Source: Chamaea fasciata (lineage: Eukaryota; Chordata; Aves; Passeriformes; Sylviidae). From it: a DNA stretch of 64,000 nucleotides. The notes under the pieces were generated by a model. The model was not told the DNA's origin. It worked only from the letters and a program-made list of their open reading frames with translations, and did no database searches. Below, piece after piece: positions 13,112-26,400 of this stretch. Each line of letters opens with the position of its first letter. Position 1 is the stretch's first letter. The stretch spans positions 26,525,021 to 26,589,020 of the forward strand of contig JARCOQ010000008.1 in the NCBI GenBank assembly GCA_029207755.1, written 5' to 3'. The translations under genes were made by a program, and so were the position numbers.

Positions 13112-13159
13112 GAGTAACCCATACCCAGAGTGTGAGGAAGCAGACTTCTTCACAGTCAG
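13112..13159 (+). CDS. candidate small exon, unknown protein
   Basis: This has the best splice sites of this cluster: a pyrimidine-rich acceptor (TTCCTTATTCTGCTCTGCCCCAG) and a near-consensus donor (TCAG then GTAAGT). The 48 bases are phase 1 to 1, matching the block at 12776 upstream and the block at 13550 downstream. The predicted peptide is short and basic or polar (VTHTQSVRKQTSSQS). With only 16 codons, openness itself is weak evidence; the support comes from the splice sites and the agreement of phases. Confidence 0.33.
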
Positions 13160-13549
13160 GTAAGTTTTGAATTATAATGAAGGTAAAAAACATTTCCAGC
13201 TCTTTCAACCAAAGGTCCTGACTCCTGACCCTTTTGTAATTCCACCAATTCCCGTCTGTGTTCTCACTGTGGTTGGGATCCAGCAAGGCTGGGTTCATTC
13301 AACAAGGCAATGTGGGTGCATAAATGTAGTTACTTCAATGGCTAGGAACACTTTCTGCATACCAAAGAGACCCTAAAACAGGAAAGCTTTCATTGCCAGA
13401 AGTTAAAGTGCCTTTAATATTTATTGTACTGTTAATATGCCTCTTCAGAAAATCCTTTGAGGGAAATAACAAAGATCAATAGAGGCCTGATGAATCCTAA
13501 ATGGAGAAACTAAAAGAAGCATTTATATTTCTGTCTATGTATCTCCTAG

Positions 13550-13668
13550 AGATGACAGCAAATCTGCAGGCATATTATAGCAACGGCCAAGGGTATTCTG
13601 TGGAATTAAGGAAAGGGGAAGACACTTTCAAACACAGGAACAAAGACTGTGCCCTACTAAAATGTTAA
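13550..13668 (+). CDS. candidate terminal exon with stop codon
   Basis: A pyrimidine-rich acceptor (TTCTGTCTATGTATCTCCTAG, ending at 13549) is followed by a block that, read in phase 1 as required by the exon-like block at 13112, stays open for 38 codons to a TAA at 13666-13668. Two AATAAA hexamers follow at 13727-13732 and 13734-13739, where a polyadenylation signal would be expected for a very short 3' untranslated region. The peptide contains ANLQAYYSNGQGYSVELRK; I do not recognise it. AATAAA is frequent in AT-rich DNA, so this is only a suggestion that a plus-strand gene could end here. Confidence 0.22.
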
Positions 13669-16600
13669 TTAACATGCAAAGTATCAAACCACACATCTGC
13701 CCTTCCAGAAACAATGTGCTCGTGGAAATAAATAATAAAATACTAGTTTATCAAAAAACTGTGCGTAAAATTCACCAAGAATGTGACATCTGTAAGAAAA
13801 TATCAACAATCTACTGCAGAAAAATGAATAACCCATCTCTCTTCCACTGTGCTAACACTAAGCTGAGTTTGTTTCTTGGGAACACATTTAATTATGAAAA
13901 GAATGAGGAAACCCTTAGGAAATGATCAAATTGTTAATAAAATTTTTGGATGCGCTGTGTAATTACAACCCCTTGAAGAGTCAAAAGCTCAGCTTCTTTA
14001 TTTACATGTAGAAAAAGGCCCAGCGCTTGACAGCCATTTGTCAAAAATTCCATTGAAATTACACTTGATGCAAAATTCCAATTATATCGATACCATACAG
14101 TAAGGAAGGAGTGAAGAAAAATAAGATGATGTTTGGCAGAGAACCATAATGTTGGTGTCCCAAATGGACCCTACAATGCTGATCCATCCAACTCACTGAT
14201 AAGGACTTCTTAGTAACCCTGGATAATGAAACTTGTCACCAGCATTATGCAAACTCCACTTAGCATTCAGAATTAGAATTCACAAATGGGTTATGTCTTC
14301 ACAGGGGGTTTTGGTACAATATTATTAAGTTATCCTTGTATAATGCCACAGTGAATGTGCAAGGCGAATAGAATCCATCATCCATGTTAATGGAGGCTTT
14401 CCCTCATGGTTTGCTTTTTCCATGAAATGAAGCCCTTCAGAAACTGGCATTTACTTCCTCAACAAATTTACCCAAAGATATTGATATAGCTGTAAGGCTC
14501 TTTCAGCTTCCCCTGGCTTACATCATTTCCAAAATAACCTTTCTAGACATTTTAAACACTATTTAGGCTTCAGAGGCATCAGATGTAGTTTGGTATCTTC
14601 AGCTGACAGCTTGAATCAGAATATGTATATGCCACCAGGCTGCTTGCCCCCTCTCTGTGCTTGACTGGAAACAGAAGGGTCTGCAACTTGATAGAAAATC
14701 TTTTTTGCTAAGTTTATTATTGACTAGAGTGGTTCCACTAGGCTTCCATCTGGATCCTGAATGCTTCCCAACACCACCCACTTCCATATTAAAATTTGAA
14801 GTTAAATGTTAAATGAAATAAGCTGAAGCCTGGTGAAGAAATACCATCTCATTCCTTGAGACTATTCAACAGAGTTTATGTCCCTAAATTTGAATAAATA
14901 CAATATGAGCAAATTTTCTCATCAACACTTCATGACTTTGGTGTCTAACAGACTGAAATATACTTAATTGGAAAATTGGATCACACATCTAAAAGTTTCA
15001 GGGAACTTTCTCCTGAACCCTATCATAACCATGGGGGTTAGCATCAATATTTCAGCACAAGTGTTGGCCAAATTTTTTAATGTGCCCATTTCTGAAGAAG
15101 ACAGATGCTGGAATATTTCTTATAATATAAATGCTTTGTTGTGACTATGTCTTGATAGAATAGTCAATTAAATGAAGGCAGTATCTCCAAAAGAGCTGTT
15201 AAATTGGCCAGCCACCAAAACAACAAGAAAGGCATATTTGTTTATTGTTACCTACATAAATGTCTAAAAGATCAACCACTTCTTAAAATAATTTTAAAAA
15301 TTCACTGCAGATACAAAATGAAACTGAAATGATTTGTTTATAGAGGATATTTGGCACCAAAGTGAAAGCTAATTTTTCAGAACTCTGTACTTGAATGGCC
15401 TTTTGAAAAATCTACCCTTCAGTCATTGATTTAGATTTTCAATTTTTGCCATTTTGGAAAAACTTCATGGACTTTGCCACCTACCTTTCATATTCTACCT
15501 TTTATTCAGAACACCCTGTTTAGATTAGGAAGAATCAACAGATGATTATCAGCCCATTAAATCAAATCTCTTGACATAGAGTAATTCTAGCTTTTGGCAG
15601 CAGGTTATTTATACAGAAAAAAAACTTGGCAATAAAGAATAGCCAAACATTACAGTTTTAGCGTTTGAAATACCTGTAATGACTCTCAAAAGATTGGATG
15701 TTAGCTTTATTTATTAAAATACCCCCTTGCTGAGGAAATAGTTTTGAAAATTACAGTTTAACAGAGTGCATTAATTAAATCCTACCTAAAATCCTGTATC
15801 CTAGATTTCATGATTTATTTGTTTTGGTTGTATGATTTATGTAGCAAAAAACAGTTGGATGCCTTTCCTTCTCATTTCATCCCAACAGTGTTTTTACTGT
15901 ATTCTTCTTTCACTGTGTAAGCCTATAAAGTAATCCCTGTTGATTTAAAGACAATGGTAGACCCATGATTGTTCATCTAACAAAATTACTTCTTTAGCAA
16001 AAACAAAAATGATAAATGGCTTTGTTTAGAGTATTTTTTCTATGAATATAATTTTTTTTAAAACAAAAGTAGAGTTAATAGACTTCTACTAGGTTTCAAA
16101 ACGCTTTGGAGACTCACAGAGGCAACAGCAAACCAGAGTTGATCGTGTTGTGTTGGTTTGCCTTGCAGTCATCTCCTCTCATTAACAAGACACCTGGCTG
16201 TTGCTTAAGGCACAAAACAAATAGTAGGCATGTCAAATAACTAGAAATGATGCAAACTGCTTTGTCATCAAGCAGCACTGTAATGAAAGGCAGAAAGAAG
16301 AAAGAAAGCTCTGTCTGTACAATATTTACAGCAGTATGGCAGAGTAACTGTACATCATCGCTAGTTCTCATCAAAAAAGCATATTTTAATTGAAGCATAA
16401 ATTGAAGAATGGAAGTAATTTACAGCATATAGTATGTGGTCTCATCAAATATTTTAGATGTATTTCAAGACATAAAAATTACTGTTTTTCATAGTGTGAA
16501 AAACCCAATTTTTTTATTATACCTATTTTTTCCATTTTACATGACTATATCTGGTGTTCAGCAACCTTTCTGAGAGACTCCATAAAATCATCAAGTATTG

Positions 16601-16772
16601 CTGATTATTATAGAGTTGCTTGTATTGCTTATAATTGTATTATTAAAATGGTATTATAATTATAGTTATAGTATTAATAAAATTGTATTAGATAGAGTAT
16701 ATGAGATAGGATTACATGGAAGTAAGTGTAAAGAATTTGTATCTAGTTTACTTTCGAATAAGGAAGAGAGAC

Positions 16773-16793
16773 ATTGGATCATATTGATCCAAT
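16773..16793. repeat. perfect 9-bp inverted repeat
   Basis: ATTGGATCA and its reverse complement TGATCCAAT are separated by 3 bases. It lies at the edge of an AT-rich stretch. I see no further transposon-like structure around it. Confidence 0.7.
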
Positions 16794-18192
16794 TCGTAGA
16801 TTTTTTTCTCTAACCCTTTCTGATTACTTATATGATGCAATAATAATTGTCATTTGCTAAACTGCCTCCTATAGAAAGGCAGATTTCACTGTTTATTTGT
16901 CTGAAAGAGAAGAAAATATTAATACCATTGTTGCATCCCTTTGAGCACTGGTCACCTCTTTTTGATCAGAAGAGTGACAGAAACATTTTAGGGAACCCCT
17001 GCTTATCCTAATAGCTAGCAGAGGACTGGAGATTCAAACAACCCAAGAAAGTTGTTTTTGCCAGAGTAGAGCCAAAAAAGAACTAATTTGAGAAAATGTC
17101 ATAATAAATTTTCAAAGCTGACCTTAAAGTTTTCTGAAGTTTTGAATGCCAAACGTTGAAATATTTTCAGGAACAATTCTTTTCTGATGATATCTCATCA
17201 ACATTTTACAAAAGCAGGGACTACAGAAAAGATCCCTTAGATTCCTGTATAAAGAAGTACACCAAATCATTATGATTTTTGTGAAATCCTGTCACTCTCA
17301 CTTCTTTGAAAATATTTTGAATTGTAAAAGGTTGTATAGCCAACCTTGAGACTTTAGTTATTTAATGCACTGCCAGAGATTTCAATATAATGTTGGAAAT
17401 ATTTACTCAGGAGAAAGGGACATACAGATATTTTTACAGTTAGTTGCAAAGGGAAAGCATATCCTCTGTAGTTAATTAATGGTAAACTGCAAGATGCTTA
17501 GGAGACAAAATTTCAACTAGTATTACTTGGAAGATTGTGACAGGAAATGTAATAGATATGGAATCTTTAAAAAAAAATATTGTGTTGCCCATGTCACTTC
17601 ACAATGAAACGTATATACTCCTGTTAGCTGTGCTTTGACAATTTACCTCTATTTAAATTAAAGTTAGGCTTTTAAACACCACCTAGAGGTCAGGATTTGC
17701 AGCAGACCTCAGGGTTAATGGCTGTGGTGACTCAGGATGTTTCTCAGCAGATTTAATTCAAAGGACATAGAATAAAACCAAGAAAACGAAAGCCTTTCCA
17801 GCTTGTGCCTGCTGCACAGTGTATATTCAAGTACTTCTGATAAAGAAGTAGAAAATTTAAACATAAACTGTAAGCAGTTTTGAAAACTTTTATATTTTGT
17901 TCTGTTGTGTTTGAAAGGCATTGGGACAAAAAAATAGTTTTGTGGCAAAGACATGTTTAATAAAGTGCATTATTGGAGACCTGCAAGTTATTCAAAGAAT
18001 TGGAATGGCAGGCAGTGAGTGTTTCCCTTCAGTGATGATTCATCAGTTTGTATCTGCACCAAGGTATGCCACAGGATCCTGAAATCAAAATTCATTTTGG
18101 TACAGTTTTTTCAGATTTTCTATTGTTAAAACAAATATTTTGTCTAACCTTTATCTCTTTCTAAAAAATTGCAAACACATATAAAAATCCCC

Positions 18193-18210
18193 AAAACAAA
18201 CAAACAAACA
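18193..18210. repeat. (AAAC)n microsatellite
   Basis: About four tandem AAAC units, followed by more A-rich sequence to about 18230. Confidence 0.85.
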
Positions 18211-20084
18211 CCCTAACAAAAAAAAACCAAAAGGGAAGTACTCCTAATGATAATGAGATTTGATGTAGGACATAGTAAGGTTCAGGCTTAAGAGGAAGAA
18301 AGCTTTGAGATCGAAAACCTATTTGATTTTCAAGCTTTTTAAATTAACTATAATTTAAATCAAAAATAGAGGGAAAAAAGCAACATAGGAAAGTAATAGA
18401 TGGGTTTGGTCCCTACATTCACAGGTGCTTGTCAACAAGGTTTGGAGGCTGAGATCACAACTAATCTTAAGAAAGAACAGTGTCTACCCAGAACAAAATC
18501 CATTTATCTGAAGAGAAAGGCACTAAGCAGGGTATAATTAGATGTTAAACTGACAGAGGTCATGTCAGGAGCAGCACAAATAGTTTGCTTAGACCTGCAG
18601 TGAGATTGATGTCATGGTGGGTATCAGATTAATTGCATATATTACTGAGGAGGTAGAACACCAACATACTTCACACTAAATATGAGCCTGTTGTCATGAG
18701 CTCAAGTGTATAACGTAACTTGTATGGTTGCCATAAGAAACCATCAGTCTTTCAAAAAGAGAGTATGACATAAAATGAAATTATAGATTACTGGATACAA
18801 ATAAGTAAAAAGGTACTTGAACAAAAAACTTCTTTTTTTGAAATCCAGTTGTCCAAATGAAAACCTGGGTTTCAGTTGAGTCATTGGAGCATACAAGTTC
18901 AAAAATAAAAACAAAATACGTCCAAATGAGAAAACTAGGAAGGAATAGGTGGCAGAAAATCAACACATCCATTCTCTGCTGAGATGGGATAAAGACTCAT
19001 CAGCTACATCAGTGATCAGTTTGAGACACTGGAATGGAAAAACGGGGACATACCTAGAGATGTTCAATCGAGAGAAGTCTCTGAATACTTGGAAGGAAGA
19101 ATTTTTATGTAGTTAAGCACTGTTAAAAGAATATTCTAACAGCATTTAAAAGATATTCTAATCTAATTGCAAAGATGAATAAAGCCCTAAAATGGCTCAA
19201 ATGTCTTTTGTATAAAGAAGGATAATTAACAATCATTTTGAAAGCTGCTGTCTTGACAGATGATGTGAATTAGGACAATGAAAATGCAGTCCATAATTTG
19301 AATGCTGAAGATAATTTCAGATTGTTGTAAGCATAGTATTCTTTTTCATGGAACTTCAACTGATTTTAAATTAAAATTCATTTCAGAAAGTTTTCATAAA
19401 GGTCTAGAACTTGCCTTAAATGTCTCTTTCTCTCTTCAGTTCAGCTCAGCTTTTATCTGAATTTAAAGAATGAATTTTTGGAAGTGACTCTGCCTAAGTT
19501 TGGCTTCCTGAAACCAAGACAGCCACAATCAGGCATGTACTTCCGTGCTTAAAATTAGAAAATTTGTGCTTTCTGCAAGAGGGTGCAGAAAGTAGTTTTC
19601 AAACCCAGAGGTTAATGCTCTCATTGACATAACAGGAATCAGAAGTTGTCAAGTCTACCATATATCAAAGAGTACAAGCAATTTAATGATAGAGCAACAT
19701 TTTCATAGAGAAAAATGGTATTCAAGCCCCTGCATCCAGGTGGTTCATTTTGGGGTAGAATGTCAAACCAGGCTTTCTGTTGTGTTGTGGAACACATGTT
19801 CTCACTGTGAATACGTCACTCAAACAGCTTCAAAACATCCTTGGTTTAGACTTCCTGTCTCCACTAGATTTGCAACACATTTGGTGATATCTGACAAAAA
19901 AAGTCTTGGTCTAGTTTTAAAGAGATCTAAGACTAGTTTCTTTTGAAGGGAATTGAGTTTACATTTGCCAAAACCATTCTGCAAACAGAAGCAGTAGTGA
20001 CATTCAAGGAATTAACTTCCAAAAGATGCCATTGTTTCATTAAAAATGTAAATATGGCAATATCTCTGCACCAGACAAGAATTA

Positions 20085-20492
20085 GAATCATAGAATCATT
20101 GAATCTTTTAGGTTCAAAAAGACCTATAAGACCATCAAGTCCAGCCACTGACCTCCCACTATCAAGCCCACCACTAAATCCTGTCCCTAAGTGTCACATT
20201 TGCACATCTTCAAAATATCTTTAATGCTGGTGACTCCACCACTTCCCTAGACAGCCTGCTCCAATGCTTGGCAACCCTTACAAGGAAGAAACTTTTCCCA
20301 ATACCCAGTCTAAACCTCCACTGGTGCTACATGAGGCCTTTTCCTGTCACTTGTTACCTGGGAGAAGAGTCTGGCCTCCATCTCACTGCAATCTGCTTTA
20401 GGGTGGTTGTAGAGAGCAGAGAGGCTCCCCTGAACCTCCTTTTCTCCAGGATAAACCACCCCAGCTCCCTCACTCATCCATCATTTGCTGGA
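20085..20492 (-). mobile_element. CR1 LINE 3' fragment, antisense
   Basis: The plus strand shows the reverse complement of a CR1 3' end. It starts with the diagnostic GAATCATAGAATCATTGAAT motif and continues through family-typical phrases such as AAGACCTATAAGACCATCAA, GGTGACTCCACCACTTCCC and CTCCTTTTCTCCAGG. So the element runs on the minus strand with its 3' terminus at 20085 and a 5'-truncated end near 20492. It is only about 0.4 kb and covers the C-terminal tail of ORF2 plus the short 3' untranslated part; no intact frame remains. Divergence from the consensus I know appears moderate. The exact left and right limits, especially the 5' truncation point, are approximate. Confidence 0.92.
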
Positions 20493-23400
20493 CGAGTGGG
20501 AAGGCTGAGACACCTAAATTTACCAGTGGCAGTAACAGTCCCGGAGGATGTCAGCCTCACATGCACAGGTTCTGGCTGAGCATACCAAGAGTGTGCAGAG
20601 CTGAAGAACTGTGCAATAAGGAAACTGCTTTCAAAACGGGGAAGAAAAATGAATTACAGCTAGGCAGCTACCACAGTACCCCAAGTAAATTCCTCTAAAA
20701 TAAACTGCTTTAAAAGAAGGAACATTATGATCAGGATGTGATGTCCCTCAGGCAGGCCAACCAGACAAATGTCCAGACAAAAGGATGATTGAGCATCATA
20801 ATATTTTTAATAAGTCTTGCTGATTTGTCTCTGGAAGTAGGCAATGGAGAAAAAAGCTGGAAAAATTTCTCACTTATAGTTAACCCTATATATAATGGGA
20901 CAAAAGTTCCATTCATTTGTCCTGCAAGCAAAGTATCACTGTGGATCAGAGGAAGAGAACAATCCTGGCTGGTAAAATGGTGCCAGAAAACACCAAGTTA
21001 AGCAATATAGGATGGACTCTTTCAGCTGAAAGCCAGTTGTGGAATTGACAGAGGACCCAAACCAGAGACATTAGATACACTGTATCGACTACATGAAAGC
21101 TTTTGACTTGGCAGGTCAGCTGAGATCATTCAACCCGTGGAGCAATAAATAGTTCCTTCTAAAAGCTGGAAAAAAAGATGAAATCAATGCCTATTAAAGA
21201 CTTTTTGGGAAAAGAAAAAGTATCCAGAGAAGGAAAATTTATTTTCTCTCACAGGTCTTTATAATTATAAGGTACTGAAAAGAGCAAAAAAGCTCCAGGG
21301 CCCAGTAGGAACTTTCATGTAAGTACAGCCAACAAAACTCTCTGTTACTACCAGCAAACTTTGGAGTGTTTCTGGATGAGTTGTACATTGTTCTAGGGTA
21401 ATAATTACCTACTGAATGGTTGCAGGAAAAAGCTAGCAAACATACTACCCTGGAGACAGAATAAAATGTGCAAGTATGCATTAGAAGCAGCATAAAAAGC
21501 AAGTTTTTTGGTGTTGCACAGACTATCTGTCATGGAAATCACTAGGGCTCTGGTGCAAAGCTGACAGCTGCAATGTAAGAAGCAAATAGAATAGAGCGGA
21601 GTAGATAATAATTTTTTTTAGAGATGGCCTTGTTGGCCACAGACGTGTTCTGTATTGTTAGTTGTGTCACTTGACTATATCCCGTTTGCAAGCATCCTGT
21701 TGCTGTGCTGCTACTGCACTTCCTTGTTGCTCACAGAGATTTCCAAGGCAGTGAAATCTCTGGGATTTCTCTGCCTGGCTTGAAGAGGCAGACTAATCGG
21801 CTTAAGCACAGATCACTTAGGAGAGAGGAGCAGAGACACGTGCAAAGACTACAAGCAGAAGCTCCCATATTCCTGTATCCACAGATCCAAAGAGCCTCCC
21901 AGTTTTGTGCTGTTTTGTGACACTGCTGCTGACAGTGATACTAGAAGGGATAAATGTAAACCCCTTCTGCATTTTGATGCTGTGAGTTTAAAACCAAATC
22001 ACTAAACACTCTTTGCACAACATAATAACTCAGGAACTATCGTGTCCTCGTAAGCATCAATAAGTTCTGTCATTCCAGTAGGTTTTCATTCTTCTGATGA
22101 CATGTTAAATAGAAATAGAGTTGGTTTCCATATTTTTTCATGTCTATTTCTTATTAGATTTCTTCTCTTCATATCTGATTTGCTTTATTTGCTTTACTTA
22201 TGTATGATCCAATATTGAAATTCTGCTTTCTCTCCTGCCCATGTACACTGGGAACAGCTCTGAAAATTAGATTGATACTGACCCATCAGAGAGGAAAATT
22301 TGACCATTTCTACGTAATTTGACTATGTTGAATTGATCCACAGCTGTAGCACAAACACACTAGGAATGAATTTTCAATACTGTTTTCCTTTTTAAACATA
22401 TGGGTGTAATTTACAGATTTCTTCTCAAGATGTGAACAGAATTTAAGCAACTAATTTCACTAGGTAAGGAACAACCTATTCCTTAGGCATTGGACCTCAT
22501 TGGAGGTTCTTTGCCAGGTTTTTGACCATCAAAGACATCGAAATACTGAAACTCTGCCACTCTCATCCTAGATTCTTGCTATGTAAGCAGAAGAGAAGGA
22601 TGCTGCAGGGCTCAGGCTGTGTGCTGGATTTTTTCCCATTCAACGAAAAGCACTTGGCGCAGAGATGTGTTTCTGACTGAAACAGACAACAGACCTTAGC
22701 TTTTCCTTGCTGGGGAAGCAATACACCCCCTGAGGAGTCTTTACAGCAATGTCATCTACTATCCCTCACTACTACTGATGGAGCTTCATTCTCCATAACC
22801 ATGGGCAGGCCAATGGCATCAGACAAATTCCTCAAGCCTGAAATTCTCCGGTAGCCTTTGTGACATGAATTTTATTATCAGGAAGTGAAAAATGGGCTTA
22901 TGTTCCATCTATTGAAATGGGTAGATGGCCCCTCACATACCAGAGGGACTGCTGAGGCTGAGTGGTGGGGCTGCTGCCCATGGGGGGTGCATCACCACAG
23001 AGCAGGACCACCTTACATCTTTCTTCTGCAGACAGCTCTCTATGTGACCTTCAAAGCCTCAAAATGCTGAGTGGTTATAGAAGGTTCTTAAACAGTCCTT
23101 CCTCTTGCCCATGTTTTCACAAAGCTTTTATTTCATTGCTGTGATAGGTTTGCAGTTTTATCTGCCTTAGCTTTATTCAGAAGCAGAAGTAACTTTTAAA
23201 GAGTTATAACTAGGCCGTGTTTCCCCAGATCCTGTAATCCTCTACCACAAAAGAAGGGATATAAATGAAGTACATTATTATTATATATTACCACAAGAAC
23301 CAACGTTATAATTAGGTACTGTATCCACTTTGTAATCACTATGGCTTTAATTTCCAATAAAAAGCATCAAAGTCTGAAGACAGTGACCCTGCTATTGAAC

Positions 23401-26400
23401 AATTCCTTTTCATTTTCTTTGACAATGAATTTTCAAAGGTAAAAGGGGAGCAAGGAGAAACGGTATTTTATTCTAGAGCTTCTACATAATTATAGCAATT
23501 ATAGAAACCTTTCATGTGCTTGGTCAGCTTTTACTGCATACGTTTAGCTGTTGGTTAGAAGTGTCTCTGAAAGTTATAATGCGTTTGGGGCACCAGCGTC
23601 TGTCCCACCATTATAAATACTGGCTAGGCAGACTAATGATTGCAGAGCATAGTGGAAAAGGTTAGTCATAAATATGGAGGATGTTAGTGCAGGTAACATA
23701 AAAGGAATTTAGAAATCTGCTTCAGCAAATTGCTGTGTGCTATTTTGCCTGTTTCCTTTTCTCTGTTGTTATGAGCTGTATTAAAAAAGCCCCTAAATGC
23801 CACAGTAAAGACTCAGACTTTGTTGTGCTAGATTTCCAGCAAGTGCAAAACGTATCCTTGCCCTAGGTTTGCTGCCATACTGCACCCCAAAGGTCTGGAG
23901 CACAGAAATCATTCAAGTAGAAAAGGCTCTTCTTTTGTAAACTACTCCTTTGAATAGATGAATTATACTCAAACACCAGACTTTGTTATTTTTTCACTCG
24001 TATAACTGTGTGTCCCCCACTACAGGGCTTTTCCCCATGCAGGTGTAAAAGCTAAAAGGTCAGATATACAATTGGCAGAGACATGCCCAAATTTCCCTGT
24101 AAATACATTGGGCAGCCAGAGTAGGCAGATGACAGTGAGAAGCTGATGAGCTCAGATCTGCTACAGACCACAGAGCAGAGGCTTCCCAGCCCTGAGACCA
24201 ACAGAAATGCAAAGACTCACTGAAATCCTTCAGAGGGTTTTTTTCTCAAATGAAAAATCCAATATATTTTCTTAAGGATGGAGAGCGAAGCAGAAAGAGA
24301 AATTTCAGCCTGCTCTCCCCTTTGGAGATGAGAGCGCCTGAATGGAAAGGATTATTTGACTACAAAAACTGCAGCCAGAGAAACATCAGTTGGGGGCTGT
24401 GAATGAGTCCAAATTGTTCAATAAGTGGAGTTCACTGATCAGTTTAAATGGCTGAGAAAACTATGGAGCTACTTGATTGAGTGAGCTCAGAGTTTTCAAA
24501 TCACAGAAGCTTTTTGTTATCATTATCAACATCATTTTGTTCTGAAATTTGCCTACAAATTAATAAAAAGTTAAATGTCAAAATGCTGCATATTGACATT
24601 TTCAAACTATTTCCACTATTTTGAGTTTGGTCCTTTCACCCGTCTGTTTACTGATACCTTTAATATTCTGATGTTTCTGTCACTTTTGTGGTGAAATCTT
24701 TTTACTCTGCATATTCTCTCAAAAAAAGAAAATCATTGTTGCCTTGTTTTACTCAAAGATTTTCTTTGCTTAAAGACAACTTGTTTCAAACAAAATTAAA
24801 AGACCTATCATATCCTATCTGGAAAATTTACTCATACTGAATATTGTTTAATTCCTACAAAAGTCTGGGATTAACATGAAATAAAGAGGCAATGGTTTGA
24901 GACAAGAGATACAGTTAAGTGTTTGATACACTAGATTGTTCTGTCCTACAAATTTTACTCTTTAATATTCTTATTATTGCCTACTGATATTGTCAGCCAT
25001 ATATCTAGTTCTTCAAGGTGGGAGCTGAGAGATGTGTGTGCCATGTATGCCTACCTGTCATATGCACTCTGCCTTATTTATATTAAATCCATCCATCATA
25101 ATCTTCACTTCCACTTCTCTTTTTATCTCATTCATTTTCCTCCATCATATTATAACCTCTAACCGTCTTTTCCTTCATAAGTTTCATGACACTCAGACAT
25201 TTTGGTCTGTTTCCTTGACCTTTCATAATAACTTCCCTCATACCAGTTTCCTTCATAATATTTTCTCTGTCACTGACAGCCTCTCTTGGGCTTTGTTAAT
25301 TTTCTTAGCCTTAAAAATGGTCTCAGAAGCCTCCATGGGGGTGGCAATGAAAAGGAGAAAAACAAAAGGGAAAGTGTAAGGGAATGGCAAATAAAAGGAA
25401 AATGCATTGAAAAAGCAATAAGGAAAAGGTAAAAAATGAAACAGAGATACCAGTTACAAAACTCTCTTTATGTATATTCTCTGCTTTCTTTCTGAGTTCA
25501 AATCTCTCCATTATATAATTTAATTTCCACATGAAATTCTCATTGATTATCCTCTCCCCTGACGATTTACTTTCCTCCTTTTATTTTAAATAAGAAGTCT
25601 TTTCAGAAGTGTCTTTCAAGTATAACAATCACTTCCACAGCCTCGTTTTTCCAACATTTTTGGTCCAGGTCGAAGTAACATTCTGCACAAGGCAGTGTAT
25701 GGTGGTTTTGTGGGCCATTTGGTCTGTTTGGCTGTAGGGTTGTTTGTGTAGAGGCAGGGATGCTTTGTCCCTGCTTTTAAAAAGCATCATTCAATAGGGA
25801 GGGGTTTTATGGCTCTGTGAGTTCTGTACTATCACTACAACCAGTCATATAACTATTAGTGGTACACTGCTATGTGTACATATATCCAAAGGCAGCATAT
25901 ATATTGACTAAATTTGCTGTCCCATAGCACCTCAAATTGTCCTGAAATTGTGAAAATTTAGAGAGCAATTTAATGACAAAGGAAGCAAAATGTAAACAAT
26001 AGCTAAAGATTGCTTCTCCCAAGAGGTTTTCTCAGGTGTACAGAAAATGTTTGCAAACATTCCCTTACCATGAGGGGAAAGTCAACAGGCTTCCCTATTG
26101 TTGGGTGGCTCCCATACCTTCCATACTTGTGACCAGAGCGTGGGGCACTGGGGACATGGAGAGAGCAGTGGATTGTCCTGATACCACTCACACTCCCAGT
26201 CAGAATATGGATTAGAAGAGACCCTTCTAAATCCATCCAGAGGGTCTCAGGATTTCCTTAACAAGTATCAAAGCTAATAAATCTATTATATCTTGGGTGA
26301 ATTAACATTTTATTCTCCTTCCTCGTTACACGAATATATGTGTTATTATCCATACTGTTTAAAGAGCTTTTTATCACTCTATGACTTTTCTTCCCATAGG

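Larger units (their letters stand above)
13669..20084. other. unassigned AT-rich DNA
   Basis: No recognisable gene. It includes an AT-rich stretch at 16600-16700, the inverted repeat at 16773-16793 and an AAAC microsatellite at 18193-18210. The part from 18400 to 19450 reads vaguely like decayed repeat sequence, but I could not place it in a family. Confidence 0.4.
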
